A DNA stretch of 64,000 nt. It comes from Aureispira anguillae (GTDB lineage: Bacteria; Bacteroidota; Bacteroidia; Chitinophagales; Saprospiraceae). The stretch lies in NCBI RefSeq assembly GCF_026000115.1, contig NZ_AP026867.1:4211716-4275715 (forward strand). Direction: 5' to 3'. This document shows, piece after piece, positions 9,018 through 18,807 of the stretch. The translations under genes and the position numbers were made by a program. Within the stretch, counting starts at the first letter, position 1; every line of letters begins with the position of its first letter. The notes under the pieces were generated by a model that was given only the letters and a program-made list of their open reading frames with translations, did no database searches and was not told the origin of the DNA.

Positions 9018-10244
9018 TTACTCAACAGTCAATTCATCTGTAATGGCAGCTACGCCAGGTAATACGCCTCCCTCTAATAATTTGAGCATAGCACCACCAC
9101 CTGTAGAAACAAAACTCACCTGATCTGCTTTCCCAGCTTTATTAATTGCTGCTACCGAATCACCACCACCAATCAATGAAAAGGCTCCTTTTTGTGTTGC
9201 TTCAACTACAGCTTCTGCAATTTGGGCTGTTCCATTAGCAAAACTAGACATTTCAAACACTCCCATTGGACCATTCCAAACCAAACTTTTAGAATTGGTT
9301 ACCACTGCTGCAAATTTCTCGATTGCTTGGTTCCCAATATCTAAGCCCATCCATCCTTCAGGAATAGCCTTGCTAGCTATGATTTGAGTCTTGGCATTAT
9401 TATCAAAGGCATCGGCTACGACAGAATCTTCAGGGAGCAAAATTTCCACTCCTTTTTCAGCAGCTTTTGCCAACAAAGCACGAGCTACCTCCAGTTTATC
9501 TTCCTCCAACAAAGAACTACCAACCGTTCCGCCTTGTGCCTTAATCAAGGTATACGCCATTCCGCCACCTATAATAATGTGGTCAACAGAATCGACTAAT
9601 TTTTCCAACAGTAGAATTTTGTCCGATACTTTAGCGCCACCAACAATTGCCGTAAAAGGACGAGCAGGGTTATTGGTCAATTTTTGTGCGCTCTCCAATT
9701 CTTTTTTGATTAAAAAACCAAAACCTCTATGTGCCTTATCAAAAAATTGGGCAACAGTACAGGTTGAAGCATGTGCTCTATGAGCTGTTCCAAAAGCATC
9801 ATTGATATAAACATCTGCCAAATCGGCCAATTGTCTAGCAAATTCTTGATCGCCTTTCTTTTCTTCTTGGTAAAAACGAGTATTTTCTAAGATTAAAACC
9901 TCTCCCATATTGAGTGCTTCAACAGCATCTTTGGCAACTTTACCAATTGTATCGCCTGCAAAAGCAACGGGCTGCCCTAGCAATTTTGACAAACAAGCTA
10001 CTGTATGGTTTAAAGTAAAACGCTCTTTATCCACCGTGCCATCTTCTTTGGTTTTCTTTTGAGGGCGTCCTAAATGTGACATTAAAACAACAGCCGCTCC
10101 TTGTTTCAGAATATACTCAATCGTTGGCAATGCACTACGAATTCGAGTATCATCTGTTACTTTATACTCTTTGTTTAATGGTACATTAAAATCTACTCGT
10201 ACCAATACTTTTTTACCTTTCAACTCAATATTTTCTAAATACAT
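9018..10244 (-). CDS. pgk: Phosphoglycerate kinase
   Basis: A 408-residue PGK counted from the ATG at 10244, which gives the family-like opening MYLENIELKGKKVLVRVDFN. An upstream in-frame non-ATG start at 10283 would add 13 residues without similarity. Catalytic features are VDFNVPLN, SHLGRP, GGAKVSDK, NGPMGVFE and the nucleotide-binding IGGGDSVAAINKAG near the end. It interconverts 1,3-bisphosphoglycerate and 3-phosphoglycerate with ATP in cytosolic glycolysis. It is not linked to gap here, as is common in Bacteroidota. Confidence 0.97.
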   Translation of the reverse strand: MYLENIELKGKKVLVRVDFNVPLNKEYKVTDDTRIRSALPTIEYILKQGAAVVLMSHLGRPQKKTKEDGTVDKERFTLNHTVACLSKLLGQPVAFAGDTIGKVAKDAVEALNMGEVLILENTRFYQEEKKGDQEFARQLADLADVYINDAFGTAHRAHASTCTVAQFFDKAHRGFGFLIKKELESAQKLTNNPARPFTAIVGGAKVSDKILLLEKLVDSVDHIIIGGGMAYTLIKAQGGTVGSSLLEEDKLEVARALLAKAAEKGVEILLPEDSVVADAFDNNAKTQIIASKAIPEGWMGLDIGNQAIEKFAAVVTNSKSLVWNGPMGVFEMSSFANGTAQIAEAVVEATQKGAFSLIGGGDSVAAINKAGKADQVSFVSTGGGAMLKLLEGGVLPGVAAITDELTVE

Positions 10245-10474
10245 TTTTTTTGAATTATTGGCAGCAAGGGACAACAAAAACAACTGCTTAAAAATCAGTA
10301 ATTTACACTAAAATCATCCCTAAATCTTTATGTTAAAAATAAATTCCCAAAACAATAGCAGTTTTGATCTTCTCAATAATAATCCTACGAAAATAGGAAA
10401 TTTTCGTAGATTCTATTACCTATGTTTCATGATTTTTGGTAACTTACAAGAAACGCAAATCAAAGTAAGATAAT

Positions 10475-11056
10475 ATGACTTTTAAAGAGTATACCCAAAA
10501 TTCTCTTGGCTATGCCACCCCTACTATTCTAGTCGATTTATTAACTTTTGAAAATAACAATGCGATCAGAGATGATTATTCTGAAAGTTTTGCACTGATT
10601 ATAGATGATAAGTATGGGTTGAGCACTTGGTCCCAAGAGCCTGATTTTCTAAACCAACTGATTCCTTTTGCACAAGCAGACCACGTTGGTTCTTTTTACG
10701 CTATTTGGTTAAACAAAAACCATGATATTAATAATGCACCAATTGTTGTCTTTGGCAGTGAAGGTGATTACCATGTCGTAACCCGTAATTTATTAGAACT
10801 TTTACAACTGATTAGTTTAGATGTAGAACCTATGGTTGATGACGATGGCGTTTATTATTATAAAGATGAAGAAAACTACGAACCAAGTCCTAATTTGAGA
10901 AAATATAAAAAATGGTTACGTGAGTATTGTCATCTATCACCAATTTCTACTAATTTTGCAGCAGAGCGGCTAGTCGATAATGCTCAAGAGTATTATCAAG
11001 AGATTTTTTTAGACTGGATGGCTCCTTTTGTAGAAAAAAAATTCTCTTATAACTAG
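10475..11056 (+). CDS. SUKH-like (SMI1/KNR4 superfamily) protein, tentative
   Basis: A 193-residue acidic soluble protein. The central part (residues 40-115: IPFAQADHVGSFYAIWL, a hydrophobic run ending VVFGSEGDYHVVTRN, then LLELLQLIS) has the pattern of SUKH domains: a small-residue turn, a P(I/V)VxxGxEG strand, and a following helix. SUKH proteins are often immunity proteins against polymorphic toxins, but many are stand-alone regulators. No toxin gene is adjacent. The downstream DUF721 gene starts 22 bp after the stop and is probably co-transcribed. The assignment is by eye only and needs a profile search. Confidence 0.5.
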   Translation: MTFKEYTQNSLGYATPTILVDLLTFENNNAIRDDYSESFALIIDDKYGLSTWSQEPDFLNQLIPFAQADHVGSFYAIWLNKNHDINNAPIVVFGSEGDYHVVTRNLLELLQLISLDVEPMVDDDGVYYYKDEENYEPSPNLRKYKKWLREYCHLSPISTNFAAERLVDNAQEYYQEIFLDWMAPFVEKKFSYN

Positions 11057-11078
11057 TCTAAACATCAGCAGATTGCAC

Positions 11079-11408
11079 ATGAACTTTGACATCAAAAAAG
11101 AAAACCAAAAACTTCGTTATCGCAAGACCAATGATGAGCCTGTTGGTAATGTAGTTTTGCGTATGTTAAAGGCTTATGGCATCCAAGACAAATATTTTGA
11201 AGCTCGTGCAAAACAATTATGGCACGAAACAATGGGTCCCACGATCAGTGGTTACACTCAAAATATTTATGTCAAAAATCGAAAGCTTTATATTACGATA
11301 TCCTCTTCGTCATTGAGACAGGAAATTTCTTTTTCTAAAGAAAAAATCAAAAATTTTATCAATGAAGGAATTGGACATGATTTTATCCAAGCAGTTATGA
11401 TTTGGTAA
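11079..11408 (+). CDS. DUF721 (DciA-like) protein
   Basis: A 109-residue protein with the DUF721 fold pattern: a helical segment with LKAYGIQDKY, then W at LWHETMGPTISGYTQ, then a short-strand region ending LYITISSSSLRQEISF. DUF721 includes DciA, the ancestral loader of the replicative helicase DnaB. In Bacteroidota these short versions are the best DciA candidates because DnaC and DnaI are missing. ATG at 11079 is preferred over an in-frame TTG two codons earlier. It is probably co-transcribed with the gene upstream. Confidence 0.75.
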   Translation: MNFDIKKENQKLRYRKTNDEPVGNVVLRMLKAYGIQDKYFEARAKQLWHETMGPTISGYTQNIYVKNRKLYITISSSSLRQEISFSKEKIKNFINEGIGHDFIQAVMIW

Positions 11409-11730
11409 ACAAACGGTCTTTCATTGAATATTATCCTCCTTTCTTTGAAAATGAAAGGCATATATCTGTTTTTTGTTTTATATTAATTATCGTTAATTAA
11501 TAGAGATTTGGTATATCTAAAGAGATCCTTAATGCCTCTAGTACTCTTTCTCAAAAATTGAGAAAGAGTACTTTTGTACACTCCAATGTATTCAGTCCAA
11601 TTTTATATTTTTGCTTTACGTATAACATTAAGTAAAATGCATTTATTTCTCTTATGGTGTAACCATCTAATACTTTGTGGAGCGGTTGCAATTCTTCATG
11701 AAGTAGTAATCCTTCTAAAACAAAAAACAA
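11409..11730. other. Intergenic region before the flavin monooxygenase
   Basis: About 320 bp. It contains the terminator at 11540-11575 and AT-rich sequence that presumably carries the monooxygenase promoter. No other structure was seen. Confidence 0.6.
11540..11575 (+). terminator. Terminator after the SUKH-like/DUF721 pair
   Basis: A 15-bp perfect stem (AGTACTCTTTCTCAA and its complement) with an AAA loop and a short T tail. It lies 131 bp past the DUF721 stop, so the transcript has a long 3' UTR. Confidence 0.7.
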
Positions 11731-13335
11731 ATGAATGTATCCAAAATTCCCGTCATCATTATTGGAGCTGGTCCCACTGGCTTGATGGCTGCCGCCCAAC
11801 TACAACGATTTAATATTCCTTACCGAATTATAGAAAAAAGAAAAGGCACTACTGCTTTTTCTAAGGCACTAGGCGTACAAGCCCGAACCATGGAAATCTA
11901 TGATCAAATGGGAATTGCAGAAAAGGCTATCTCATTGGGTTTAGCAGTTAAAGAAGTACAAATTATGGCAAAGGGACAATATGTACAGACGATGCCCCTA
12001 TCAAAAGCTGGGATCAATTTTACTCCCTTTCCCTATTTATTCATATTAGAACAGAGCCGCAATGAAGAACTTATTCATGAATACATCCAATCTAGAGGAG
12101 GTAAGGTAGAATGGCAGACAGAAATGACTCATTTTGAGGTACAGAAAAATGGAGCTTATGTTTGCATAAAAAAACAAGATGGTAGCGAAGAGCACATTCA
12201 CGCTGATTGGGTAATTGCAGCAGATGGAGGTCGTAGTCCTGTTCGGCATGCCTTAAATATCCCTTTCAAGGGAGATACCTACAAAAATGTATTTTATGTC
12301 GTGGATACAGAGGTCAACTGGGAGAAAGATCATAATAGCTTGCATATGAATTTGGCGGATAATAATTTTACCGCATTTTTTCCTATTACAGATGAAAAGG
12401 GAACTCGCTTTCGATTGGTTGGTATTTTGCCTGAGCATTTTTATGATAAAAAAGACATTAGCTTTGAAGATATTCAACAAAATATTCAAGCGTTGCAACA
12501 CTTAGATTTGACCTTTGGAAAAACGCATTGGTTCTCTGTTTATCGAGTTCATCATCGCTGTATTGATAATTTTAGGATGGGTCCTGTCTTTTTTGCAGGA
12601 GATGCCGCTCATGTACACAGTCCTGCTGGCGGTCAAGGAATGAATACAGGATTACAAGATGCCTATAATTTGGCTTGGAAATTGGCTTTAGTCGTATCCA
12701 ATAAAGCTCCAAAGACCTTATTAGACAGCTATCATAAAGAACGATGGCCTTTTGCCAATCAGCTTGTTAATACAACGGATCGAGCATTTACGAGTGTTGT
12801 AAAAAAAGGCACACTCATCAATTGGGTTCGTCTAAATATCATGCCCTTTTTAATCAGTCGCTTGATGGGCATTAGTAAAGTACAGCAACGTGCATTTCGC
12901 ATTGTCTCACAAACTGGAATTAGTTACCCAGAGAGTCCCATTGCTGTGGGAGCTGTTTATTTGAGCAAAAAAGCTCCTCATCCTGGCGATCGCCTGCCTT
13001 TTCTTAAGGTTTATAATACAACAACCGCTCAACAAGAAAGTCTATATCATCGACTAGGCGAACAGTTTTTTCATGCGATTGTTTGGCTTAAAGCTAGCGA
13101 TAAGCAATTAGACGCTGTTGTTCAAGATTTAAAACAGTACCTAGATGATCGCTATCCTAATCTATTTCAAACCCATATTATTTCAGAACGGGCAGAAAAT
13201 ACTGCTGTTTTCCAACAATTAGACCTAGATCAATCGCTCCTATTTATTGTTCGTCCCGATAATTACATAGGTTATATTGGAAAAATCAACGACCAACAAG
13301 CCTTGGAAAATTATTTGAATTTAATTCTACTATAA
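11731..13335 (+). CDS. FAD-dependent aromatic-type monooxygenase
   Basis: A 534-residue class A flavoprotein monooxygenase (PheA/TfdB/RdmE branch, FAD_binding_3). The dinucleotide fold IIGAGPTGLMAA is at residues 9-20, and the second FAD/NADPH motif ADGGRSPVR is near residue 167. The GD motif GDAAHVHSPAGGQGMNTG is near residue 290, and a thioredoxin-like C-terminal domain fills the last 130 residues. Such enzymes hydroxylate phenolic or polyketide substrates with NAD(P)H and oxygen. No ring-cleavage or polyketide genes are nearby, so the substrate is unknown. A 16-bp inverted repeat lies 94 bp downstream. Confidence 0.88.
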   Translation: MNVSKIPVIIIGAGPTGLMAAAQLQRFNIPYRIIEKRKGTTAFSKALGVQARTMEIYDQMGIAEKAISLGLAVKEVQIMAKGQYVQTMPLSKAGINFTPFPYLFILEQSRNEELIHEYIQSRGGKVEWQTEMTHFEVQKNGAYVCIKKQDGSEEHIHADWVIAADGGRSPVRHALNIPFKGDTYKNVFYVVDTEVNWEKDHNSLHMNLADNNFTAFFPITDEKGTRFRLVGILPEHFYDKKDISFEDIQQNIQALQHLDLTFGKTHWFSVYRVHHRCIDNFRMGPVFFAGDAAHVHSPAGGQGMNTGLQDAYNLAWKLALVVSNKAPKTLLDSYHKERWPFANQLVNTTDRAFTSVVKKGTLINWVRLNIMPFLISRLMGISKVQQRAFRIVSQTGISYPESPIAVGAVYLSKKAPHPGDRLPFLKVYNTTTAQQESLYHRLGEQFFHAIVWLKASDKQLDAVVQDLKQYLDDRYPNLFQTHIISERAENTAVFQQLDLDQSLLFIVRPDNYIGYIGKINDQQALENYLNLILL

Positions 13336-13428
13336 ACTAAATGACTCAACAAATGCACTTGTTGTTCCGCACTTAAAAATTTAGCATTCGTAATCATTCC
13401 TTCGTAAAAATTCCATAAATTAGATTGT

Positions 13429-13480
13429 GAAGTTGTAAAATAGAGACGGCAGACAAAGCAGCTGTCTATTTTGCAACTTC
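13429..13480 (+). terminator. Inverted repeat after the monooxygenase, possible terminator
   Basis: A 16-bp stem (GAAGTTG plus AAAATAGA paired with the complementary 3' arm, one G-T wobble) has a loop of about 20 nt that can fold further. There is no T-run, so it may be a processing or structural hairpin instead. Confidence 0.5.
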
Positions 13481-13567
13481 AATCCTATTCACTAAAATTT
13501 AAATGGATTGAACAATTTAAAACTACTGCTGTATTCCTTTCTACTAAGTAAATGGGCAAAAATAATT

Positions 13568-14818
13568 ATGAGTAAATTGAGCGTCTTTTTCCACCCTAAC
13601 TGCGTTAAAAATCTTCGCTTTAGCCCGCTAAAGCTTCAGTTTTTGCCTAGTCTAAAAAAATACAGGTCAATTAATAGTATACTACTTTTGTCCATCTACT
13701 TATCCTTATTTTTTGCTGCCTGCCAAAACAGTTCTAACGAAACAGATCCAGCGCCAATAGATAGTACCCAAACTTCGAATTCTTCACCTGCTGTTATTTC
13801 GATTCAAGGTCATCCTATTTCCCTAGTTATTATAACAGAACAGGCTATTATCAGGGAAAATCCTTCAATAGAAGCAACCGAAATTGCTCGCTTAGTCAAA
13901 GGAGATAGTCTTATATTTACGAATAAAATTAGCAATTTTAATACGGCTATTAAACTAGAGGGGATTGCTTATAATGAACCTTGGTTACGAGTTATTTTAG
14001 CCAATAATAAAATGGGCTGGGTTTATGGTGGCTGTATCAATTTTGATGCAAGGCAACAGCGTCAACTAAAAGAAAAAACCTTGGATCAACGAGTCGTTAC
14101 GCTATTTGGGCAATCCTTGGCAAAACAAATTTCGATCTACCAAAAAGAACTGCAATCCACCAGTACCACACCTGGTTTTCGTAGTTTGTATTCTAGAGCC
14201 CAAAGCATCAAAGATAGCCTAGAACATCAAATTGCAATCCACCTTCATGCTAGCAACAAAAGCCAGTTGCCCAATTTCTTTTGGCTCAACGAATTAATGG
14301 ATGGGTTAATTGTTCATTATATTCCTGAGCAGCACCGCTATTATTTATTTAGAGATTTAAAACGTTGGCAAGCACTTAGTTTAAAAACCACTGGCACAGA
14401 AGACGATCAATTTATAGAGACTTTATTAGCAAGCTATCCTTCTGACAGTATTGTTTTTCATTTTTATGGTTGGCAATTGCCAATTGATAGCACAACCACT
14501 TGCAGTCTTTTGGGCAGCCAAATACATTCTAAGGTACTAGAAAAAATTAGTGCGGCATTAGACAGCAATAGCAATGGTTATTTTAAGCAAGAAATTATTG
14601 CGTTAAAGCAAGCAATTGTAGATGATATTTCGGTCTCTAATCATTATTGGTTATCTTTAGAATCCATTCAAAGTGAACTGGATGCCATTATTGAACGACA
14701 GTATCCTTTTTTTACCACAAGTGATAGAGTAGCGCTAAAGACACGCCGCCAAATGATTGGTAATTACACTCAAAATAACATCGTAATCAATCTCTTTGAA
14801 GGACAAGCATCAACTTAA
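13568..14818 (+). CDS. SH3b-domain lipoprotein
   Basis: A 416-residue protein from ATG 13568. A positively charged N-terminus of about 35 residues precedes a hydrophobic stretch ending LFFAAC, a plausible lipobox. Residues of about 80-150 form a bacterial SH3 domain (AIIRENPSIEATEIARL, then a W-V strand ending MGWVYGG). The remaining 270 residues are helical and unrecognised. SH3b domains bind peptidoglycan or peptides in the envelope. The patatin gene starts 34 bp downstream in the same direction, so the two are almost certainly one operon and possibly functional partners. An in-frame TTG at 13508 is a less likely start. Confidence 0.75.
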   Translation: MSKLSVFFHPNCVKNLRFSPLKLQFLPSLKKYRSINSILLLSIYLSLFFAACQNSSNETDPAPIDSTQTSNSSPAVISIQGHPISLVIITEQAIIRENPSIEATEIARLVKGDSLIFTNKISNFNTAIKLEGIAYNEPWLRVILANNKMGWVYGGCINFDARQQRQLKEKTLDQRVVTLFGQSLAKQISIYQKELQSTSTTPGFRSLYSRAQSIKDSLEHQIAIHLHASNKSQLPNFFWLNELMDGLIVHYIPEQHRYYLFRDLKRWQALSLKTTGTEDDQFIETLLASYPSDSIVFHFYGWQLPIDSTTTCSLLGSQIHSKVLEKISAALDSNSNGYFKQEIIALKQAIVDDISVSNHYWLSLESIQSELDAIIERQYPFFTTSDRVALKTRRQMIGNYTQNNIVINLFEGQAST

Positions 14819-14852
14819 ATAGAACGTTTTTTTGACCCAAACAAACAACACA

Positions 14853-17408
14853 ATGGCAAAAATATTACGATTAGGATTTATAATGGGGGGCGGAGTATCG
14901 CTTGGCACCTTTTCTGGAGCAGCACTTTCCGAAGCCATTAAGCAACAAATTGTGTATGGTCAATATGACACAGGAAAAAAAGACGCAAACAATCAACCTA
15001 TCTATGCACCTTATGAAAAGGTAGAGATTGATGTTTTTAGTGGGGCTAGTGCAGGGGCGATTTCCTTAGCGATTATGCTGCGTTTTTTGGTCAATCCAAA
15101 AGACAAATACCGTTTTTTGGGGTATCGTTCGTATCAAGAGTTGAAAACAGCCTTGGAACAAAAACTATCAAAACAATTTGAGGGGAAGCTGATTGAACTA
15201 AAAATGCAATATCCTGAGAAATATGAGCAACTACTGGCCGCACAGACTATTCAGGAGTTCCAAGATAAGGTTTGGTCTAAAGAGGTCGATGTAGATCGTT
15301 TTTTGGGAACGGGATCTTTTGATAAAGATCTAACCGAAAATCCGAGTTTCATGGATAGAGGCATTGTAGATCAATTGGGGGTTGATTTATTTCAATTTCA
15401 AATTCCAAGTGCTGAACGATTAAAAAATCGCATCTTATTAGGAGATAGAATTTTGTTTGGCTGTACGTTGGCCAATCTAAGCCATACCCTCCAAAAATCT
15501 AAACGAACGCATTTTAGCGACGATAAAAAACCTTCATTGATACAAGCACTTAATGACAGCTCTGTAGATAGAATACATAGCGAACTGAGAGTTTTTGATC
15601 TTAATTTTACGCCCATCAAGGCCAATGAAGGCCGTTATTATCCCCTTCGTTGGGTACAATATCACGAAGGAGCGGATCTTATATTGGAACAAAAAGACAA
15701 CAAAGGTACTCGCTATCAAAAAGAAGTGAAAAATTTAGCTAACAATGATGTTTGGCGAGAAATTACAGCTACAGCAATTGCTTCTGCTGCGGTTCCTTTT
15801 GCCTTTGAACCTGTTGTATTAAATCGTTATAACTACGAATTTGGTCCCGAATGGGCCGATGAACTCAAACATAAAACAAGCTATCCTTTTACCTACGTAG
15901 ATGGCGGCTTATTTAATAATGAACCCGTCAAAGAAGCTATGCGCTTGGCCTCTTATATTGATACCACGAATGAAAATAAAAATTTTGAACGGCAACTCAT
16001 TTTTGTTGATCCTGATGTAACAGAGCTAGAAAATCAATTTAAGATTCATGCACATGAGAAACTAAGTATTGGGCGATCTATTTTTTCTAGCAAAACAAAA
16101 GTCTCGACCAAACCAACCGTTTTGCGTTTGTTTAGTGGTATGACGCATATTTTGGGCGCAATTCTCAATGAGGCTCAAAGCATAGAAGTTGGGAAAATAT
16201 CTGCCATACTCGATCAATTTGAGCATCGCAAACAAATGCGTCAATTTTATCGTGCGACGATCAAAGGCATCCCCTCCGATCAGCAAATTGTCAGCATGCG
16301 AAATTTTGCGATGGCAGAACTAAGTAAGGTTCGCTCTAAGCTTAATTTGCCAGATAATACCTTGCAGATACAACATGAATTTTTGCGTATTATTAAAGAG
16401 GAGCATGATTTTTTAGACAATTATATCCCACTGGAAGATGAGCGTTTCTTGGTAGATGAAATCAATAAATTTGTCTATTTACCAACGCCTTCGGAATTAG
16501 AACATATTGGGTATTGGGTATTTATTTTGTCTTGTTTGACCTTAGATATTGCTATGAATTTGGTAGGAAAAACATCGCATACCAAATTAATTCCAATTGC
16601 TCCGTTTAACTTTTATGAAAAAGGTGAAGGCTTTCGCCTAATGCCACTTCCAGGAAAAGGAATGGCTGGTTTTACAGGCTTTGCTTCTGTAGAAGCAAGT
16701 AGTTATGAAGTCGCTTATGGAAAATATTGCGCAAAGCGCATTTTGCAAGAATTGAATTTAATTGCCGATAAACAACAACAACTCCCCTGCCCTCCTCGCT
16801 TTGATTACAGCCAATTTGATCACCTGCTCAAAAATAATGTTCGGACTTCGATTGTTAAACGGGTAAAAGAAATGGTTCCTAGTGGTTTTTCTACGCTTAT
16901 GCCCTTTCTGGGTGGCTATTTGAATGAATCTGTTCAAAACTTTGTCAATAGCAACCTACATGGCAATGCCCATACAAGTAGTTTTGAATTTAGAATTCGT
17001 ATTTCGAGTGATCTTTATGTGCTCAAAGGCTTCTCTCCTAACGGAACAACAGCCAACAAAAAAAGCTTGCAAGCAACCGCTATTCACGGTGATTATTATC
17101 TAATTACTAAGTTGTTTTATGATTTTGAAGAGGAACAATGGAAAGGTACTCATACTAATTTTATGCAAAGTGTTTACATTGACCAATCTAAGTTTTTTGA
17201 GGACATTGCTGTATTGAGCATAGAATTACCTGCCATGTCACTCAATAGTGATGCTTATTTGTCTCCGAATCCTATTTTTGTAGCAGATGTTCGAGCAGGA
17301 TTAAATACTCCTGGCTATAAGGAGTTGTCGGCTAAAAATTGGGAGCTTATTTCGGATATTTCACCTCTTGATCAGCATCTTTGGGGCAAAGATAAATGGC
17401 TAGACTAG
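14853..17408 (+). CDS. Large patatin-like phospholipase
   Basis: An 851-residue protein with a complete patatin catalytic set: the oxyanion loop MGGGVSLGTFSG (residues 11-22), the nucleophile elbow GASAG with Ser66, and the catalytic Asp350 in VDGGLFNNEP. Patatins are Ser-Asp lipid acyl hydrolases. The inserts between the motifs and a C-terminal region of about 450 residues are far longer than the core domain; the end (FEFRIRISSDLYVLKGF onward) looks beta-rich. There is no signal peptide, so it acts in the cytosol or is exported by an unrecognised route. ATG at 14853 is preferred over a TTG seven codons earlier. It is in an operon with the SH3b lipoprotein. Confidence 0.85.
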   Translation: MAKILRLGFIMGGGVSLGTFSGAALSEAIKQQIVYGQYDTGKKDANNQPIYAPYEKVEIDVFSGASAGAISLAIMLRFLVNPKDKYRFLGYRSYQELKTALEQKLSKQFEGKLIELKMQYPEKYEQLLAAQTIQEFQDKVWSKEVDVDRFLGTGSFDKDLTENPSFMDRGIVDQLGVDLFQFQIPSAERLKNRILLGDRILFGCTLANLSHTLQKSKRTHFSDDKKPSLIQALNDSSVDRIHSELRVFDLNFTPIKANEGRYYPLRWVQYHEGADLILEQKDNKGTRYQKEVKNLANNDVWREITATAIASAAVPFAFEPVVLNRYNYEFGPEWADELKHKTSYPFTYVDGGLFNNEPVKEAMRLASYIDTTNENKNFERQLIFVDPDVTELENQFKIHAHEKLSIGRSIFSSKTKVSTKPTVLRLFSGMTHILGAILNEAQSIEVGKISAILDQFEHRKQMRQFYRATIKGIPSDQQIVSMRNFAMAELSKVRSKLNLPDNTLQIQHEFLRIIKEEHDFLDNYIPLEDERFLVDEINKFVYLPTPSELEHIGYWVFILSCLTLDIAMNLVGKTSHTKLIPIAPFNFYEKGEGFRLMPLPGKGMAGFTGFASVEASSYEVAYGKYCAKRILQELNLIADKQQQLPCPPRFDYSQFDHLLKNNVRTSIVKRVKEMVPSGFSTLMPFLGGYLNESVQNFVNSNLHGNAHTSSFEFRIRISSDLYVLKGFSPNGTTANKKSLQATAIHGDYYLITKLFYDFEEEQWKGTHTNFMQSVYIDQSKFFEDIAVLSIELPAMSLNSDAYLSPNPIFVADVRAGLNTPGYKELSAKNWELISDISPLDQHLWGKDKWLD

Positions 17409-17549
17409 GATGCTCTAATAGACGACTTATTTCCTTTTATTTTTAGCCTGAATAAAAGTTAATCCTCAAAAAAATCGTTTCCTAACAAATGTTAAGGCAG
17501 TTGCTTGCTTAGTAGCTTTTATTTGTATTTCACTAAAAATATAAAACAG

Positions 17550-18650
17550 ATGAAAGTTATTTTTTTTGCCAAAACAACATTTACAATCCTTACATTTGGC
17601 TTTTTTGCCAACCTACTAGTGCAAGCTTGTAGCCTGAAACCACTGGCATGGACTCCGCCCAACAAACCTGCTTTTAAGGGAGCAATTGCCAAAAATGAAT
17701 TATTAAGTACCACCACTTGGATTGACCTAGAAGGCTGGTATGGTCCAGAAGATATTGCTGTTGACAAAAAGGGCAATTTATATTGTGGCGTACACCCTAA
17801 ACGGACCAATTTTGAAAGTGGTAGAATTTTAAAAATTGATACTCAAGGTATTATTTCTACTTTTTGCAATACAGGGGCTTGGGTTACAGGCTTACATTTT
17901 GACCAAAACGAAAATCTTATTGCCTGCGATCAAAAAAGAGGATTAATCCGTATTGATCCAGAAGGAAATATCCAAGTTCTTGCCAATAAAGACGAAAAGG
18001 GGCGCCCTATTTTGATGCCCAATGATGTAGACATTGCCTCTGATGGTATGATTTACTTTTCGAATACTTCTTCTCAACTGCGATTTAGTAGGCGCAATGC
18101 TCGAAAGATTCTATTGGAAGTAAAACCCGATGGTGGGCTTTATCGCTACAATCCTACAACCTTAAAGGTTGAAACCTTAATTGATAGTTCTTTTTTTGGC
18201 AATGGTGTTGCTGTTTCTAAAAACGATGATTTTGTACTCATGGTGGATCTAGCCAAATATCGAATTTTAAGATATTGGCTAAAAGGCGAGAAAAAAGGAA
18301 AAATTGACCAATTCATTGACAATCTACCAGGCTTACCCAATGGTATTTCGAGAAGAAAAGATGGCAGTTTTTGGCTGGGATTCACAACTCAAAGAAGCGA
18401 TGTGCTAGATGATCTACAGCCCAAAATTGGAATGAAAAAATTTGTCTATGGTATCCCGCTTTGGTTACAACCCAAACAAGAAGCTTTTGGGATGATTATG
18501 CATTTAAGCGAAACAGGAGAAATACTCCAAACACTTTATGATACGACTGGTCAACGTGTTTCTGAGGCAAGTTCTATAGAAGAACACAATGGAATACTAT
18601 ACCTAGGTGGAGATTTGACAGATCACATTGGCAAGTATCAATTTGATTAA
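17550..18650 (+). CDS. Strictosidine synthase-like / SMP-30-type beta-propeller lipoprotein
   Basis: A 366-residue protein from ATG 17550, with a signal ending NLLVQAC (lipobox). The rest is a six-bladed propeller of the strictosidine-synthase-like / gluconolactonase group: GPEDIAVDKKGNLYCG, GLHFDQNENLIACD, MPNDVDIASDGMIYFS, GLPNGISRRKDGSFWLG. Bacterial and animal members are usually esterases or lactonases, not Pictet-Spengler enzymes. The active site is not identifiable with confidence. It is separated from the patatin gene by 141 bp and probably has its own promoter. Confidence 0.82.
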   Translation: MKVIFFAKTTFTILTFGFFANLLVQACSLKPLAWTPPNKPAFKGAIAKNELLSTTTWIDLEGWYGPEDIAVDKKGNLYCGVHPKRTNFESGRILKIDTQGIISTFCNTGAWVTGLHFDQNENLIACDQKRGLIRIDPEGNIQVLANKDEKGRPILMPNDVDIASDGMIYFSNTSSQLRFSRRNARKILLEVKPDGGLYRYNPTTLKVETLIDSSFFGNGVAVSKNDDFVLMVDLAKYRILRYWLKGEKKGKIDQFIDNLPGLPNGISRRKDGSFWLGFTTQRSDVLDDLQPKIGMKKFVYGIPLWLQPKQEAFGMIMHLSETGEILQTLYDTTGQRVSEASSIEEHNGILYLGGDLTDHIGKYQFD

Positions 18651-18674
18651 CCGCCTTTTTGACTTGACATTAAA

Positions 18675-18711
18675 ATGCTAGCTCCTATCAAGCTTTGACA
18701 GGGGTTAGCAT
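18675..18711. terminator. Bidirectional terminator-like hairpin
   Basis: A stem of about 16 bp with one mismatch and a 3-nt GCT loop lies between the convergent propeller gene and the first HTH gene of the array. It has no strong T-run on the plus strand. Confidence 0.55.
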
Positions 18712-18807
18712 CTAAAAGCATCGCCTTAATTGTTCCTTCGTAATTTCTGTGTATACGAATGCTTATTATGCAGTTATTCTAGGGCTAGTTTTAGACGCTG
18801 AATGTTG

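Noticed and set aside
9391-9783. 130-codon plus-strand ORF
   Set aside because: Entirely antisense to pgk, whose motifs are complete.
11574-11813. 79-codon plus-strand ORF upstream of and overlapping the flavin monooxygenase start
   Set aside because: It runs out of frame into the monooxygenase FAD motif region; no family features, likely chance.
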